Of a stretch of 64,000 bases of DNA, positions 9,733-17,951 are shown one piece after another. The notes below the pieces were generated by a model. That model saw nothing but the letters and a program-made list of their open reading frames with translations. It ran no database searches and was not told the DNA's origin. Source of the stretch: Larkinella sp. C7 (lineage in GTDB: Bacteria > Bacteroidota > Bacteroidia > Cytophagales > Spirosomataceae); the NCBI RefSeq assembly GCF_006149005.1, contig NZ_VBSL01000001.1, positions 744,001 through 808,000 of the forward strand. Reading direction: 5' to 3'. Both the position numbers and the translations under genes were made by a program. Within the stretch, counting starts at the first letter, position 1, and every line of letters begins with the position of its first letter.

Positions 9733-10236
9733 ATGAAAAAAATAACACAATTCCTTTTGCTTACCGTACTCGCGCTGGCCGGAGTTTCCTGCAAAGACGA
9801 CTACGTTTACAGTGACCTCGTTCAGGATAACCGCCCGGCCGTTCCGGTCACCTACACCGGTGCCACGACTTACGGTTTCGACCCGTATTACGAAACGTCG
9901 GTAGCCGCAGGTGGCAACATCAAAATCACGCTGTCAATCCCGTCTTCCAGTGGCCGGACGATCAAGGAGATTTCGAAAGTAGCCGCTGGTGCCACCAGCA
10001 TCAACGCCGGAACTGTGGCTACGGCGGGTAATTACAATGCAGCTCCGATTGCCGGCAGCGGCACCACCGTGGAGTTTACGACGACCGTTAAGGATTTTGC
10101 CACGAAGCGTCCCGCCGTTCCGAGTACGCCGGTTGCGCTACCGGGTTTCCGGGAGATTGCCTTTATTTTTCAGGTAACCCTAGATGACGGCACTCAGATC
10201 ATTGCTACGCCGGTGCGCGTTCGCATCCTCGCCTAG
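9733..10236 (+). CDS. Small lipoprotein encoded with a SusC/SusD pair
   Basis: This 167-residue lipoprotein of unknown function has a signal peptide ending GVSC with Cys20 as lipid site. The residues after the Cys are KDD, resembling the acidic lipoprotein export signals reported in Bacteroidetes, so it may be surface exposed. The rest is rich in Thr, Ala, Gly and Val (beta-like), with no motif I recognise. It lies 27 bp after the SusD stop and before a strong terminator, so it is the last gene of the operon. It may be an accessory surface binding protein of the uptake complex, but that rests only on position. Confidence 0.8.
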   Translation: MKKITQFLLLTVLALAGVSCKDDYVYSDLVQDNRPAVPVTYTGATTYGFDPYYETSVAAGGNIKITLSIPSSSGRTIKEISKVAAGATSINAGTVATAGNYNAAPIAGSGTTVEFTTTVKDFATKRPAVPSTPVALPGFREIAFIFQVTLDDGTQIIATPVRVRILA

Positions 10237-10248
10237 CGCAACGGTCTC

Positions 10249-10303
10249 ATTCTTACTAAAAAAGCCAGCCTTCAAATTGAAGGCTGGCTTTTTTAGTAAG
10301 AAT
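10249..10303. terminator. Bidirectional rho-independent terminator
   Basis: This is a perfect inverted repeat with 27-bp arms around a single central base. The GC core AGCCAGCCTT is flanked by A-runs on the left and T-runs on the right, so it can stop transcription from both sides. It sits between the plus-strand SusC/SusD/lipoprotein operon and the minus-strand SMP-30 gene, which converge here. Confidence 0.93.
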
Positions 10304-10316
10304 ATCTTTGGTTTCT

Positions 10317-11240
10317 TTACTCCACACCTTTCACCTGCATCTCCAGGGTATAAACCGACTCCGAAGCCGTAATAAACAGCGTACGGCGGTCTTTCCCACC
10401 AAAACAAAGATTACCCACCCAGCGGGACGGAACCGGAATAACCTGCAGTTTTTCACCCGCCGGATTGTAAACCGTTACCCCTCTGCCACTCAGGTAAACA
10501 TTGCCCTGATCATCGATCGTCATGCCATCGGAACCCTGTGAAACAAAAAGTTGGCGATTGGTCAGCGTGCCGTCGTCGTTGATCTGGTACTTATATGTTT
10601 TGCCAGCGCGAATATCGGCGACATACAGAGACTTACCGTCGGGCGTGCCCACAATTCCGTTGGGTTGCATCAGATCACCATCGACAACGACCGGTTGCTT
10701 TTTCCCTTTGGGCAAATAATAGACCTTCTGGCCTTCAATATCCGGTTTTTTTCGCTCCCAGTAGTCTCGCTGATAATAGGGATCCGTGAAATAAATACCA
10801 CCTTTCGCGTCAATCCACAAGTCGTTGGGGCCATTGAGCCGTTTGCCTTCGAAATCCGTCAGCAAAACCGTCACCTTCCCTTTCGGGCTGATCGACCACA
10901 GCTCATCTTTTTCGTCGGCACAGGCAATCAAATTGCCTTTCCTGTCGAAATACAGACCGTTGGAACGCCCGGTTTTGTCCATATACAGCGACAGATGGCC
11001 GTCGGTGTCATACTTCCAGATTTTATCGTTGGGCTGATCGGTGAAATAAATATCTCCTTTTTTATTGACGGCGGGACCTTCCGTAAACTTGAACTGGCTG
11101 GAAATCTGCTTCGGAACGGCACCCGTTGCGGTAACTTTGACGGAATCGGCACCGCCGGACGGACTGCCGTAACTAAAACCTAGGAATGCGTGTAGCAACA
11201 GACCGGCGGAAAGAAGCCCGGCTTTTCCGGTAAGATTCAT
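10317..11240 (-). CDS. Secreted SMP-30/gluconolactonase-family protein
   Basis: This is a six-bladed beta-propeller protein of the SMP-30/gluconolaconase/LRE-like group, 307 residues from the ATG at 11240. An upstream ATG at 11294 would put 18 residues ahead of the signal peptide and I reject it. The signal (MNLTGKAGLLSAGLLLHAFL) predicts export. Repeating propeller strands are visible: NGLYFDRKGNLIAC, NGPNDLWIDAKGGIYFTDP, QPNGIVGTPDGKSLYVADI and DGMTIDDQGNVYLSG. The NGPND and DGMTID loops carry the Asn/Asp residues that bind the divalent metal in this family. The likely activity is hydrolysis of a sugar lactone in the periplasm, but many homologues have other substrates. It is transcribed alone. 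Confidence 0.88.
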   Translation of the reverse strand: MNLTGKAGLLSAGLLLHAFLGFSYGSPSGGADSVKVTATGAVPKQISSQFKFTEGPAVNKKGDIYFTDQPNDKIWKYDTDGHLSLYMDKTGRSNGLYFDRKGNLIACADEKDELWSISPKGKVTVLLTDFEGKRLNGPNDLWIDAKGGIYFTDPYYQRDYWERKKPDIEGQKVYYLPKGKKQPVVVDGDLMQPNGIVGTPDGKSLYVADIRAGKTYKYQINDDGTLTNRQLFVSQGSDGMTIDDQGNVYLSGRGVTVYNPAGEKLQVIPVPSRWVGNLCFGGKDRRTLFITASESVYTLEMQVKGVE

Positions 11241-11268
11241 GGGAATCGTGTTAAGGTTCAGGAAGGTA

Positions 11269-11276
11269 CAAAGATA
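11269..11276 (-). promoter_or_regulatory. -7 promoter element of the SMP-30 gene
   Basis: On the minus strand, TATCTTTG matches TAnnTTTG exactly, 28 bp before the chosen ATG at 11240. No clear -33 TTTG is seen at the expected distance. If correct, it confirms that translation begins at 11240 and not at 11294. Confidence 0.5.
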
Positions 11277-11287
11277 GCAGATTCCGC

Positions 11288-12007
11288 TTACCACGGCACT
11301 TCCCGCTTGTCTTTCCAGAACTTTCCGGTTTCGGCCAGAGGAGCTTCAGTGGCCAACCAGAGGGTGGTTTCCGCTCCTTTTTCAGGAGAGCGATTGGCCC
11401 CCTCTCCTCCCATGCTGGTTTGCACCCAACCCGGATTGACGCAGTTAACCGCAATATTTTTCCCCACCAGGGCAGCCGAAAACTGGCGGGTCATGGCGTG
11501 CAGGGCGGTTTTGGAAAGACTGTAGGCCGGATAACTATCCTGCATATGGGAAAGCGAGCCTAAGTCACTGGTCACGTTGATGATGCGGGCACCGGTTCGG
11601 CCTTTTTCCAGAAATGGCAAAAAATTCTGAATCACCATGATGGGACCAATCAAATTGGTTTTCAGGGTGCGTTCCAGCGATTCAATGTTGAGCTTGCAGA
11701 TCGACACATGCCGGTCCGTCTCTTCCAGAATGGCGGCATTGTTTACCAGCACATCCAAATGACTGGCCTTTTGGGAAAAGGCACCGTACGCATTTTTGAC
11801 ACTGACCGGATCAGTTACATCCAGGTGCAGAAAGAGGGCTTCATACCCCTGCCCACAAAGCTCATGAACAGCTTCGCGGCCTTTTTCTATATCGCGGGAG
11901 GCCATGAAAACCGCATAGCCTTTTTTACACAACTCCTGAGAAATCTCTTTGCCCAATCCCCGGTTTGCACCGGTTACTAAGGCAACCTTTTCGTGATTGG
12001 TGTTCAT
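11288..12007 (-). CDS. Short-chain dehydrogenase/reductase
   Basis: This 239-residue classical SDR starts at ATG 12007; the upstream ATG at 12088 only adds sequence from an inverted repeat. Motifs are the NAD(P)-binding TGANRGLG near the N-terminus, the NNAA motif, the catalytic Ser region (NVTSDLG) and YSLSK as the YxxxK pair, then NPGWVQTSMGG. The TGANRGLGKE start and the closing NPGWVQTxMGG are like carbonyl-reductase-type SDRs that reduce small aldehydes and ketones with NADPH. A marR gene on the same strand 175 bp upstream may control it, which would suit a detoxification role. The substrate is unknown. Confidence 0.88.
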   Translation of the reverse strand: MNTNHEKVALVTGANRGLGKEISQELCKKGYAVFMASRDIEKGREAVHELCGQGYEALFLHLDVTDPVSVKNAYGAFSQKASHLDVLVNNAAILEETDRHVSICKLNIESLERTLKTNLIGPIMVIQNFLPFLEKGRTGARIINVTSDLGSLSHMQDSYPAYSLSKTALHAMTRQFSAALVGKNIAVNCVNPGWVQTSMGGEGANRSPEKGAETTLWLATEAPLAETGKFWKDKREVPW

Positions 12008-12008
12008 G

Positions 12009-12100
12009 ATTTCAATGATTGAATGGTAGAGTTGAAGCACGTCGGTCCCTTCGGGTAGCAACGTAACCCCACCAACTCTACTATTCAATCACTGAAATTG
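12009..12100. repeat. Intergenic inverted repeat (site A)
   Basis: The left arm contains GATTGAATGGTAGAGTT and the right arm AACTCTACTATTCAATC, an imperfect hairpin of about 26 bp per arm. It lies just upstream of the SDR start, between tandem minus-strand genes, so it would be in the 5' leader of the SDR message. It belongs to the class of word-built hairpins described in the findings. Confidence 0.75.
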
Positions 12101-12182
12101 TTTAAAAAACGACCTTTTTCAGGCATTTTCACTCCATACATGATTGCACAATCATTACTCCATTTCGTGTTAAAACGGAAGA

Positions 12183-12626
12183 TTATGAATCTTTTCCCAG
12201 CGCTTTCACCGCCCCGTATAGCATGTCAGTCATCCGGCGGGAACTTTCATCACCCAGGATATCAGCGTAACGACGCATCAGGTTGTCCCACGCTTTTTTG
12301 ATGTCCGGTAGCATGGTAATCCCTTTCTCCGTTGCGTAAACCAGCGTGTGTTTTCCCTCGATTTTCCGCTCTACCAGTTTTTTCAATTCCAATTTTTCAA
12401 TCAGACGGGTAATGGTCGATGGCGTCAAATGCAATTCTCCACTCAATTCCTTCGGCTGAATACCGGGATTTTCGATGGCTTCTTTCAAAACAAAAGCATG
12501 GGAAGCCGTGAGGCCTAACCGACCAAATTCATCGTCGGAAATGTTAGTCATTACTCTCGCTAAAGCATTCGCCGTAAAATTCAGGCAACTGCTGTACTTT
12601 GAAATCCGTTTTTTTTCTGCGATCAT
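12183..12626 (-). CDS. MarR-family transcriptional regulator
   Basis: This 147-residue winged-helix regulator of the MarR family is a dimeric DNA-binding repressor that usually responds to phenolic or oxidative ligands. The region LGLTASHAFVLKEAIENPGI is the typical lead-in. The recognition segment is LTPSTITRLIEKLELKKLVERKIEGKHT, followed by the wing and VYATEKGITMLPDIKKAWDNL. The length is normal. It may regulate itself and the SDR gene downstream on the same strand; no operator palindrome could be assigned with confidence. Confidence 0.92.
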   Translation of the reverse strand: MIAEKKRISKYSSCLNFTANALARVMTNISDDEFGRLGLTASHAFVLKEAIENPGIQPKELSGELHLTPSTITRLIEKLELKKLVERKIEGKHTLVYATEKGITMLPDIKKAWDNLMRRYADILGDESSRRMTDMLYGAVKALGKDS

Positions 12627-12993
12627 GATTGCTAGGGTTTTTAAAATCCAATCACCTTTAATATGTTACCGATTTGTAAATATAACGAACTTAATTAGAA
12701 TTAGTTTGTCAAAGCAATTGTTTTCTATTATGCTCGAACACGTTTGTTACTAATTTGTTAACACAAATGACTATAGTTTTGAAGAATTGAAAAAGTAAAA
12801 GTATATGTTGCTACAATTAAGTTATTAAACGGTATTAAAGATACAAGAAAATAGCAAATAAATACAATTCGAAAAAGGATAAGCACGAACTTATTATAAA
12901 GAGAGTTTCTGTCAACTCCTGCGGTTTCAGGTCCTATTAATGAATGATCAATTCATGGCTCGGTATCCTGATTCTCTGTTCAGTAACACTTCT
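12627..12993. other. AT-rich intergenic region without a gene
   Basis: This 367-bp stretch lies upstream of marR and downstream of the ctlX-like gene. It is strongly AT-rich. I see no open frame with coding character, no tRNA-like fold and no perfect TAnnTTTG element. It probably holds the marR promoter, but I cannot place it. Confidence 0.6.
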
Positions 12994-13923
12994 CTACCGG
13001 GAAGGCAGATGAATTTCGGCCATCATACACCGCGCCGAGCCCCCCCCGTTTCCTTCGATCGTTGACAGATTGAAATGGAACAGCGTAGCGAAATCGTCCA
13101 ATTCGTCCTGCTGCCGGGTCGAAAGCGAATTAAACGCCCGTGTCGACATAATCAGCAATTTTTGTCCTTTCTGGGTTGTCACCAGCAGCATGTTTCCCGC
13201 AAAATGAGCCATTTGCTCCAGTGTAATATCGATCACGTGCTTCCCGCTGTTCACCAGTGCCTGCCGAACCATCAACCGCTCGTCGGGGTCGGCAATGGCC
13301 GCCAGACACACTATAGCAAAAACGTCGCCAATGCACATCATCACATTGGTATGATAAACCGGTATGCCTGCCGCATCGACGGCTGAAAAGGCGACGACAC
13401 TATACCCGGTTTGGTGGCTGAACTCAGCCAGAACGTCGGCATCGGTTCGGGGCGACAGACAGGCGTAGGCAATCTTCTTCATCCGGTCAAGCACCAGACT
13501 ACCGGTTCCTTCGAGGTATTTTCCTTCCTGTTCAAAATGCGTCAGATCGACAATTTTGGCAACGTGGTATTTTTTTGCCAGATCATCGATGATGTCCAAC
13601 CGCCGTTCGAGCCGGCGGTTGGGCGCCTGCATCGGGTAGAGCACAACCGTACCGCTGAAGTGAAACGACACCCAGTTGTTCGGAAAAATGGAATCAGGCG
13701 TATACGGCTCCGGCAAATCGTCGTAAATGATGACGTTCACCCCGGCAGCCATCAACTGATGCGTCATGTCGTCAAATTCACGAAGGGCATTTTCCTGTGC
13801 CACATCCTGGGACTGAGTCGCCATATCAGCGTTCTGAAACGCGTTGCTCCCGACGGTTTGCGCATTGAACCCAAACCGTACGGGCCTGATCATGAGAAGG
13901 TTTGAGGTTGTCTGTGATTGCAT
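12994..13923 (-). CDS. ctlX: CtlX-like arginine deiminase-related hydrolase
   Basis: This 309-residue enzyme belongs to the guanidino-group-modifying superfamily, in the subgroup named for citrulline utilisation (CtlX). The start at ATG 13923 (MQSQTTSNLLMIRPVRFGFN) fits the family, whose members begin near MIRPVxFGxN. Visible motifs are NWVSFH, EGTGSLVLDR (the ExTGSLV substrate-binding region), YHTNVMMCIGD with the catalytic His region, and near the C-terminus GNGGGSARCMMAEIHLP with the catalytic Cys. It lies 17 bp behind the arginine deiminase-like gene, so the two are one transcript acting on arginine, citrulline or related guanidino/ureido compounds. Confidence 0.88.
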   Translation of the reverse strand: MQSQTTSNLLMIRPVRFGFNAQTVGSNAFQNADMATQSQDVAQENALREFDDMTHQLMAAGVNVIIYDDLPEPYTPDSIFPNNWVSFHFSGTVVLYPMQAPNRRLERRLDIIDDLAKKYHVAKIVDLTHFEQEGKYLEGTGSLVLDRMKKIAYACLSPRTDADVLAEFSHQTGYSVVAFSAVDAAGIPVYHTNVMMCIGDVFAIVCLAAIADPDERLMVRQALVNSGKHVIDITLEQMAHFAGNMLLVTTQKGQKLLIMSTRAFNSLSTRQQDELDDFATLFHFNLSTIEGNGGGSARCMMAEIHLPSR

Positions 13924-13940
13924 AGGGTTAGGAATTAGGG

Positions 13941-15404
13941 TTATAACTCGGCACGTAACAAAGGTAAACTCATGCAATGGGAACCGCCCCGCGCCCTCGA
14001 CAGTTCAGCCGACGGCAACAGGATAAATGTATTTTCAAGGGTTTCCGGGTCGGCTTCACCCCGCTCAAACCGGTCCAGCAGGTCGGCCGCCCGCACGGTT
14101 TCGAAGCCCGCCTGGCGAAAGGCCTCCAGAGTCTTGTCGTTCCGGTCATACCCAATCACTACCCCGTCTTTCAGTGCCAGCAGATTACAGGAATCCGTCC
14201 ATTGTTCGCGGGCTCCGAACGGGAACTCGTTGTTTCCGGAATAAATAAACCGCACCGGTTCCAGACAGCCCAGATCGTCCCGGCTGATGGCCGTCAGCAG
14301 GTCTTCCAGGTTTTCGATCTCCACCGGTTTCTGCTCCTCTCCTTTCCTGAACTGGATGATCCGCAAGTCGTCCGGAACGTCTTTCGGGGCCAGGAAATGC
14401 AGCAAATCACGCTTCCGGGCTTCGTCACCTGTGCGTCCCAACGATCCCAGCAACACCCAGACGTTGCGTTTTACCTGCGTAAAAATGGTGTCGATGTGCA
14501 TGTAATCCCGCTTTTTCGGAATCTTGACAATCGTCACTTTGTCGACCACATTTTTGTCAAATAACAAACGAATAACCTGCTGGGCGGCATACAAAGTCGT
14601 TCGTTCACTACAGCCGATCAACAGGTGGTTTTTAGCCACCATCATCACATCGCCCCCTTCGAGCGTCGACCGCGAATAGTCGTTGCTCACTTCGTTATCG
14701 GGCAGCAGAAAATGATGCTCGTTGTCCGGTATTTCGATAATTTTATCCCGGTATTTGCTAAACAACGGGTGATAAAAGAAAATGTACTGGGCCAGAAACG
14801 CTTCGCGGGTCCGGGCCAGCTTGGCGGGCTTGTTCAGTAAAATATGGCTATTAATAACTATGCCAATGTCGCGCGTGAAGATGAAATTCGGCAAGGGCGC
14901 GAACAGCATCGTTCGGTCGGGCAGTGATCCGGAAATCAGAATTTTCGACAATTCAACCGGATCATACGTATACAACTGACTCTGAATGAGGAAACTACAC
15001 CGTTCAACGGCGCAAATTCCCGAAATCAGCCGGGTGCGGATGACTTCATCGGCTAAAATTTCGGTCAGCAAGTGCTGAATATCGATAACGGCGTCGGACC
15101 GAAAATAGTCCGGGTGGTCGGGTTTAAAAAAATTACGCTCGGAATCGGCATTGATTTCGGCCAGTTTGCCCCGTATTTTATCCGGATCCAGAAAATACAG
15201 CAGAATTTTTACGTAGTAGTCATACTCGTCTTTCCGCATCGTTTCCAGGTGAACGATGTCTTCAAAAAGCCAGTCCTGTGCCTTGGAAGGGACAACTTTT
15301 CCCAGGCCGCGGTCGGGGCTGTGAATCAGCAGCCGTTTCAGCGAACCGACTTCTGAAGTCACCCTGATTTCCTGTGTGCGCACCTGATGATTACTATTTT
15401 GCAT
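13941..15404 (-). CDS. Arginine deiminase-family protein
   Basis: This 487-residue protein is of the arginine deiminase/amidinotransferase fold, with the start at ATG 15404 (MQNSNHQVRTQEIRVTSEVG). Family marks are GSLKRLLIHSPDRGL, the FTRDIG motif, EGGDVMMV, HIDTIFTQV (the conserved catalytic-His block) and the C-terminal RGGSHCMSLP with the nucleophile Cys. At about 490 residues it is longer than classical arginine deiminase (about 410). An inserted or extended N-terminal part (MRKDEYDYYVKILLYFLDPDK) is like the longer Bacteroidetes proteins of this group. It is the first gene of a two-gene unit with ctlX and is divergent from the suf operon. True arginine deiminase activity is not certain. 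Confidence 0.85.
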   Translation of the reverse strand: MQNSNHQVRTQEIRVTSEVGSLKRLLIHSPDRGLGKVVPSKAQDWLFEDIVHLETMRKDEYDYYVKILLYFLDPDKIRGKLAEINADSERNFFKPDHPDYFRSDAVIDIQHLLTEILADEVIRTRLISGICAVERCSFLIQSQLYTYDPVELSKILISGSLPDRTMLFAPLPNFIFTRDIGIVINSHILLNKPAKLARTREAFLAQYIFFYHPLFSKYRDKIIEIPDNEHHFLLPDNEVSNDYSRSTLEGGDVMMVAKNHLLIGCSERTTLYAAQQVIRLLFDKNVVDKVTIVKIPKKRDYMHIDTIFTQVKRNVWVLLGSLGRTGDEARKRDLLHFLAPKDVPDDLRIIQFRKGEEQKPVEIENLEDLLTAISRDDLGCLEPVRFIYSGNNEFPFGAREQWTDSCNLLALKDGVVIGYDRNDKTLEAFRQAGFETVRAADLLDRFERGEADPETLENTFILLPSAELSRARGGSHCMSLPLLRAEL

Positions 15405-15565
15405 ACGACCAATGACCAAAAAAGGGAATACTTCATCAAGTTGCAAGGTAAGGCATTGGGTACTGAAAAAAAAAGTCGGGCCGTGTCTGCCAACGAAATG
15501 CGGTGAGCGTCAACTTTTAACGGGTCTAAATTGTTATCAAATCGTGTAGCTATCGCTTCATGCAT

Positions 15566-15573
15566 TACCTTTG
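15566..15573 (+). promoter_or_regulatory. -7 promoter element of the suf operon
   Basis: TACCTTTG is an exact TAnnTTTG match 32 bp ahead of the sufC ATG at 15606. No convincing -33 element is seen. The alternative TTG start at 15582 would leave almost no leader, so the element favours 15606. Confidence 0.6.
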
Positions 15574-15605
15574 CAGTTTAATTGAGTCGAAATCAACCTC
15601 CTGTT

Positions 15606-16361
15606 ATGCTAACTATTAGCAATTTACAAGCATCTATTGGCAGTAAAGAGATATTAAAGGGTATCAACCTGGAAGTCAAACCCGGTGAAGTACACGCGAT
15701 CATGGGACCGAACGGTTCCGGAAAAAGCACCCTGGCATCGGTGCTGGCGGGTCGCGAAGATTATGATGTGACCGGTGGTAGTGTGCTGTTTGAAGGCAAA
15801 GACCTGCTGGAAATGGCTCCGGAAAACCGGGCCGCCGAAGGAATTTTCCTGGCTTTTCAATATCCGGTGGAGATTCCGGGGGTCAGCACGACTAACTTCC
15901 TGAAAACCGCCATGAATGAGATCCGGAAATACCGGGGTCAGGATCCGCTGGATGCCGTTCAGTTTCTGAAACTGATGAAGGAGAAGATGAAACTGGTGAA
16001 TATCGATCAATCGTTGCTGAGCCGGTCACTGAACGAAGGATTCTCGGGCGGTGAAAAGAAACGGAACGAGATTTTTCAAATGGCGATGCTGGAACCCAAG
16101 CTGGCGATTCTGGACGAAACCGACTCCGGACTGGACATCGACGCCCTCCGGATTGTGGCCGAAGGCGTCAACCAACTCCGCTCACCGGAACGGGCTACGA
16201 TCGTGGTAACTCACTACCAGCGGCTGCTCGACTACATTGTGCCGGATTACGTTCACGTCCTGTACAAAGGCCGGATCGTGAAGTCAGGTCCGAAAGAGCT
16301 GGCTTTCGAGCTGGAAGAAAAAGGCTACGACTGGATCAAGGCAGAAGTGGAAACGGTCTAA
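15606..16361 (+). CDS. sufC: SufC, ATPase of the Fe-S cluster assembly complex
   Basis: SufC is the cytoplasmic ABC-type ATPase that drives Fe-S cluster assembly on the SufBCD scaffold. The 251-residue protein (start ATG 15606) has Walker A GPNGSGKST at 34-42, a Q-loop at AFQYPVEIPGV, the ABC signature FSGGEKKRNE, Walker B LAILDETDSGLD and the H-loop VTHY. The KKRNE after the signature and the ETDSGLD sequence are characteristic of SufC and not of transport ATPases. It opens the operon; sufB, normally its immediate neighbour in Bacteroidetes, is not upstream. Confidence 0.97.
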   Translation: MLTISNLQASIGSKEILKGINLEVKPGEVHAIMGPNGSGKSTLASVLAGREDYDVTGGSVLFEGKDLLEMAPENRAAEGIFLAFQYPVEIPGVSTTNFLKTAMNEIRKYRGQDPLDAVQFLKLMKEKMKLVNIDQSLLSRSLNEGFSGGEKKRNEIFQMAMLEPKLAILDETDSGLDIDALRIVAEGVNQLRSPERATIVVTHYQRLLDYIVPDYVHVLYKGRIVKSGPKELAFELEEKGYDWIKAEVETV

Positions 16362-16366
16362 TTTTT

Positions 16367-16441
16367 TAGTTAAGAGTTAGGAATTAAGAGTTAAGAGTTA
16401 TTTCACGGGATGCTCTTTAATTCTTAATTCTTAACTCTTAA
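16367..16441. repeat. Intergenic inverted repeat (site B) between sufC and sufD
   Basis: The left arm is made of reiterated GAGTTA/GAATTAA words and the right arm of the complementary TTAATTC/TTAACTC words, separated by TTTCACGGGATGC. It lies in the sufC-sufD gap within one operon, so it is probably a transcribed RNA hairpin and could set the SufC:SufD ratio. The function is inferred. Confidence 0.85.
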
Positions 16442-16473
16442 CCGCACGGGCGGCCCCGTCTTAACTCATAAAG

Positions 16474-17793
16474 ATGAACAATCAGCCTCATAACGATCTC
16501 AAATCCAGGCTACTGGCGGATTTCCGAACCTCGGAAGAGCGGATGAACGGAGCCAGCAAGTCGGCTTTGCATCAAATCCGGCGCGAAGCCCTCAACCAGT
16601 TCGATCGCCTGGGTTTCCCCACCGTCAAACACGAAGAGTGGAAATATACCAACGTCAATAGCTTAATCAAGGAGGTATTCGAATTCAATGCCCCTTCCGC
16701 GATCACGCTGGAAGATCTGGCCCAGTTGGAGTCGTCGCAGCTCAACGGTAACGTTCTCTACTTTGTCAACGGCCAGTATCAGCCCCAGTTGTCGAAGATT
16801 GTCAGCCCGGCCGATCAGCTTTCGATCACGACACTGGCCGAAGCGGTCAAAAATACGCCGGATTTGCTGAATCAGTATTTTGCGAAATATGCTGATTTTC
16901 AGGACAATGCTTTCACTGCCCTGAACACGGCTTTTGCCAGCGAAGGCGTGGTGATTCATGTCCCCGCCCATACGACGGTGGAAGCACCGACCATTCTGCG
17001 CTTCATTTCCGATGCCCGGCAGATGAACGTGGCTTCGCAGCCGCGCAACCTGTTTATTGTCGATCAAAACGCGGAAGTCAAAGTCGCCGAATCGTTCCGA
17101 ACCCTGGGCGATCAGGCCAGCTTTACCAACGTCGTCACCGAGATCGTGGTGGCCGAAGACGCCCGGATGGAGTATTACAAAATCCAGAACGAATCGGATA
17201 TGGCTTACCACATCGGCACAACGCAGGTGTATCAGCAAGACCGCAGCCATTTTTATTCGGCTACCGTCACCCTCGATGGCGGTTTTATCCGCAACAACCT
17301 GAACATCGCCCTCGACGGTTCCAACTGCGAAGCGCACATGTACGGTTTGTATTTCCCGAACGGACGCCAGCACATCGACAACCACACGCTGGTGGATCAC
17401 CGCAAACCGAATTCACACAGCAACGAATTGTATAAAGGGATTCTGGAAGACCGTTCGACGGGGGTCTTCAACGGCAAGATTTTCGTTCGTCAGGACGCCC
17501 AGAAGACCAACGCCTACCAGTCGTGCAAAAACGTGGTGCTGTCGAACGATGCCACCATGAACACCAAACCGCAGTTGGAAATTTTCGCCGACGACGTGAA
17601 GTGTTCGCACGGTACGACCACCGGAAAACTGAACGAAGAAGCGTTATTTTATCTTCAGTCGCGCGGTATTCCGAAAACGGAAGCCCAATCGCTGCTGATG
17701 TTCGCCTTTGCGGAAGATGTGATCAAAAAGATCAAAATCGATCCGCTCCGCGAGCAACTGGAACGCCGGATTCAGGCCAAACTTGCACGATAA
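16474..17793 (+). CDS. sufD: SufD, scaffold subunit of the Fe-S assembly complex
   Basis: SufD is the 439-residue scaffold subunit that pairs with SufB and SufC for Fe-S assembly in the cytoplasm. The family beta-helix core is visible in the C-terminal half: DHRKPNSHSNELYKGILEDRSTGVFNGKIFVRQDAQKTNAYQSCKNVVLSNDATMNTKPQLEIFADDVKCSHGTTTGKL, split here by ordinary family spacing. The N-terminal part shows the SufD lead GFPTVKHEEWKYTN. The FADDVKCSHGAT-type segment is diagnostic of SufB/SufD. The short N-terminal region and the absence of SufB's Cys-rich part make SufD the better call. Confidence 0.95.
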   Translation: MNNQPHNDLKSRLLADFRTSEERMNGASKSALHQIRREALNQFDRLGFPTVKHEEWKYTNVNSLIKEVFEFNAPSAITLEDLAQLESSQLNGNVLYFVNGQYQPQLSKIVSPADQLSITTLAEAVKNTPDLLNQYFAKYADFQDNAFTALNTAFASEGVVIHVPAHTTVEAPTILRFISDARQMNVASQPRNLFIVDQNAEVKVAESFRTLGDQASFTNVVTEIVVAEDARMEYYKIQNESDMAYHIGTTQVYQQDRSHFYSATVTLDGGFIRNNLNIALDGSNCEAHMYGLYFPNGRQHIDNHTLVDHRKPNSHSNELYKGILEDRSTGVFNGKIFVRQDAQKTNAYQSCKNVVLSNDATMNTKPQLEIFADDVKCSHGTTTGKLNEEALFYLQSRGIPKTEAQSLLMFAFAEDVIKKIKIDPLREQLERRIQAKLAR

Positions 17794-17800
17794 TAAAACT

Positions 17801-17888
17801 GAAATATCGAATAACGAATGTTGAATAACGAACGCCGAAGTTCTCTTCATTTCGCTATTCAACATTCGTTATCACTATTCGATATTAT
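17801..17888. repeat. Intergenic inverted repeat (site C) between sufD and sufS
   Basis: The left arm is built of AATATCGAATAACGAA and TTGAATAACGAA words; the right arm carries TATTCAACATTCGTTA and ATTCGATATT. It shares its vocabulary with sites I and J in the ebo cluster. It is a transcribed hairpin inside the suf operon. Confidence 0.85.
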
Positions 17889-17951
17889 CATAAATCTTCG
17901 CACCATTCCCTGTCGCTTCGTGTTATTTTCTGACAGCTCACTCTGATTTCC

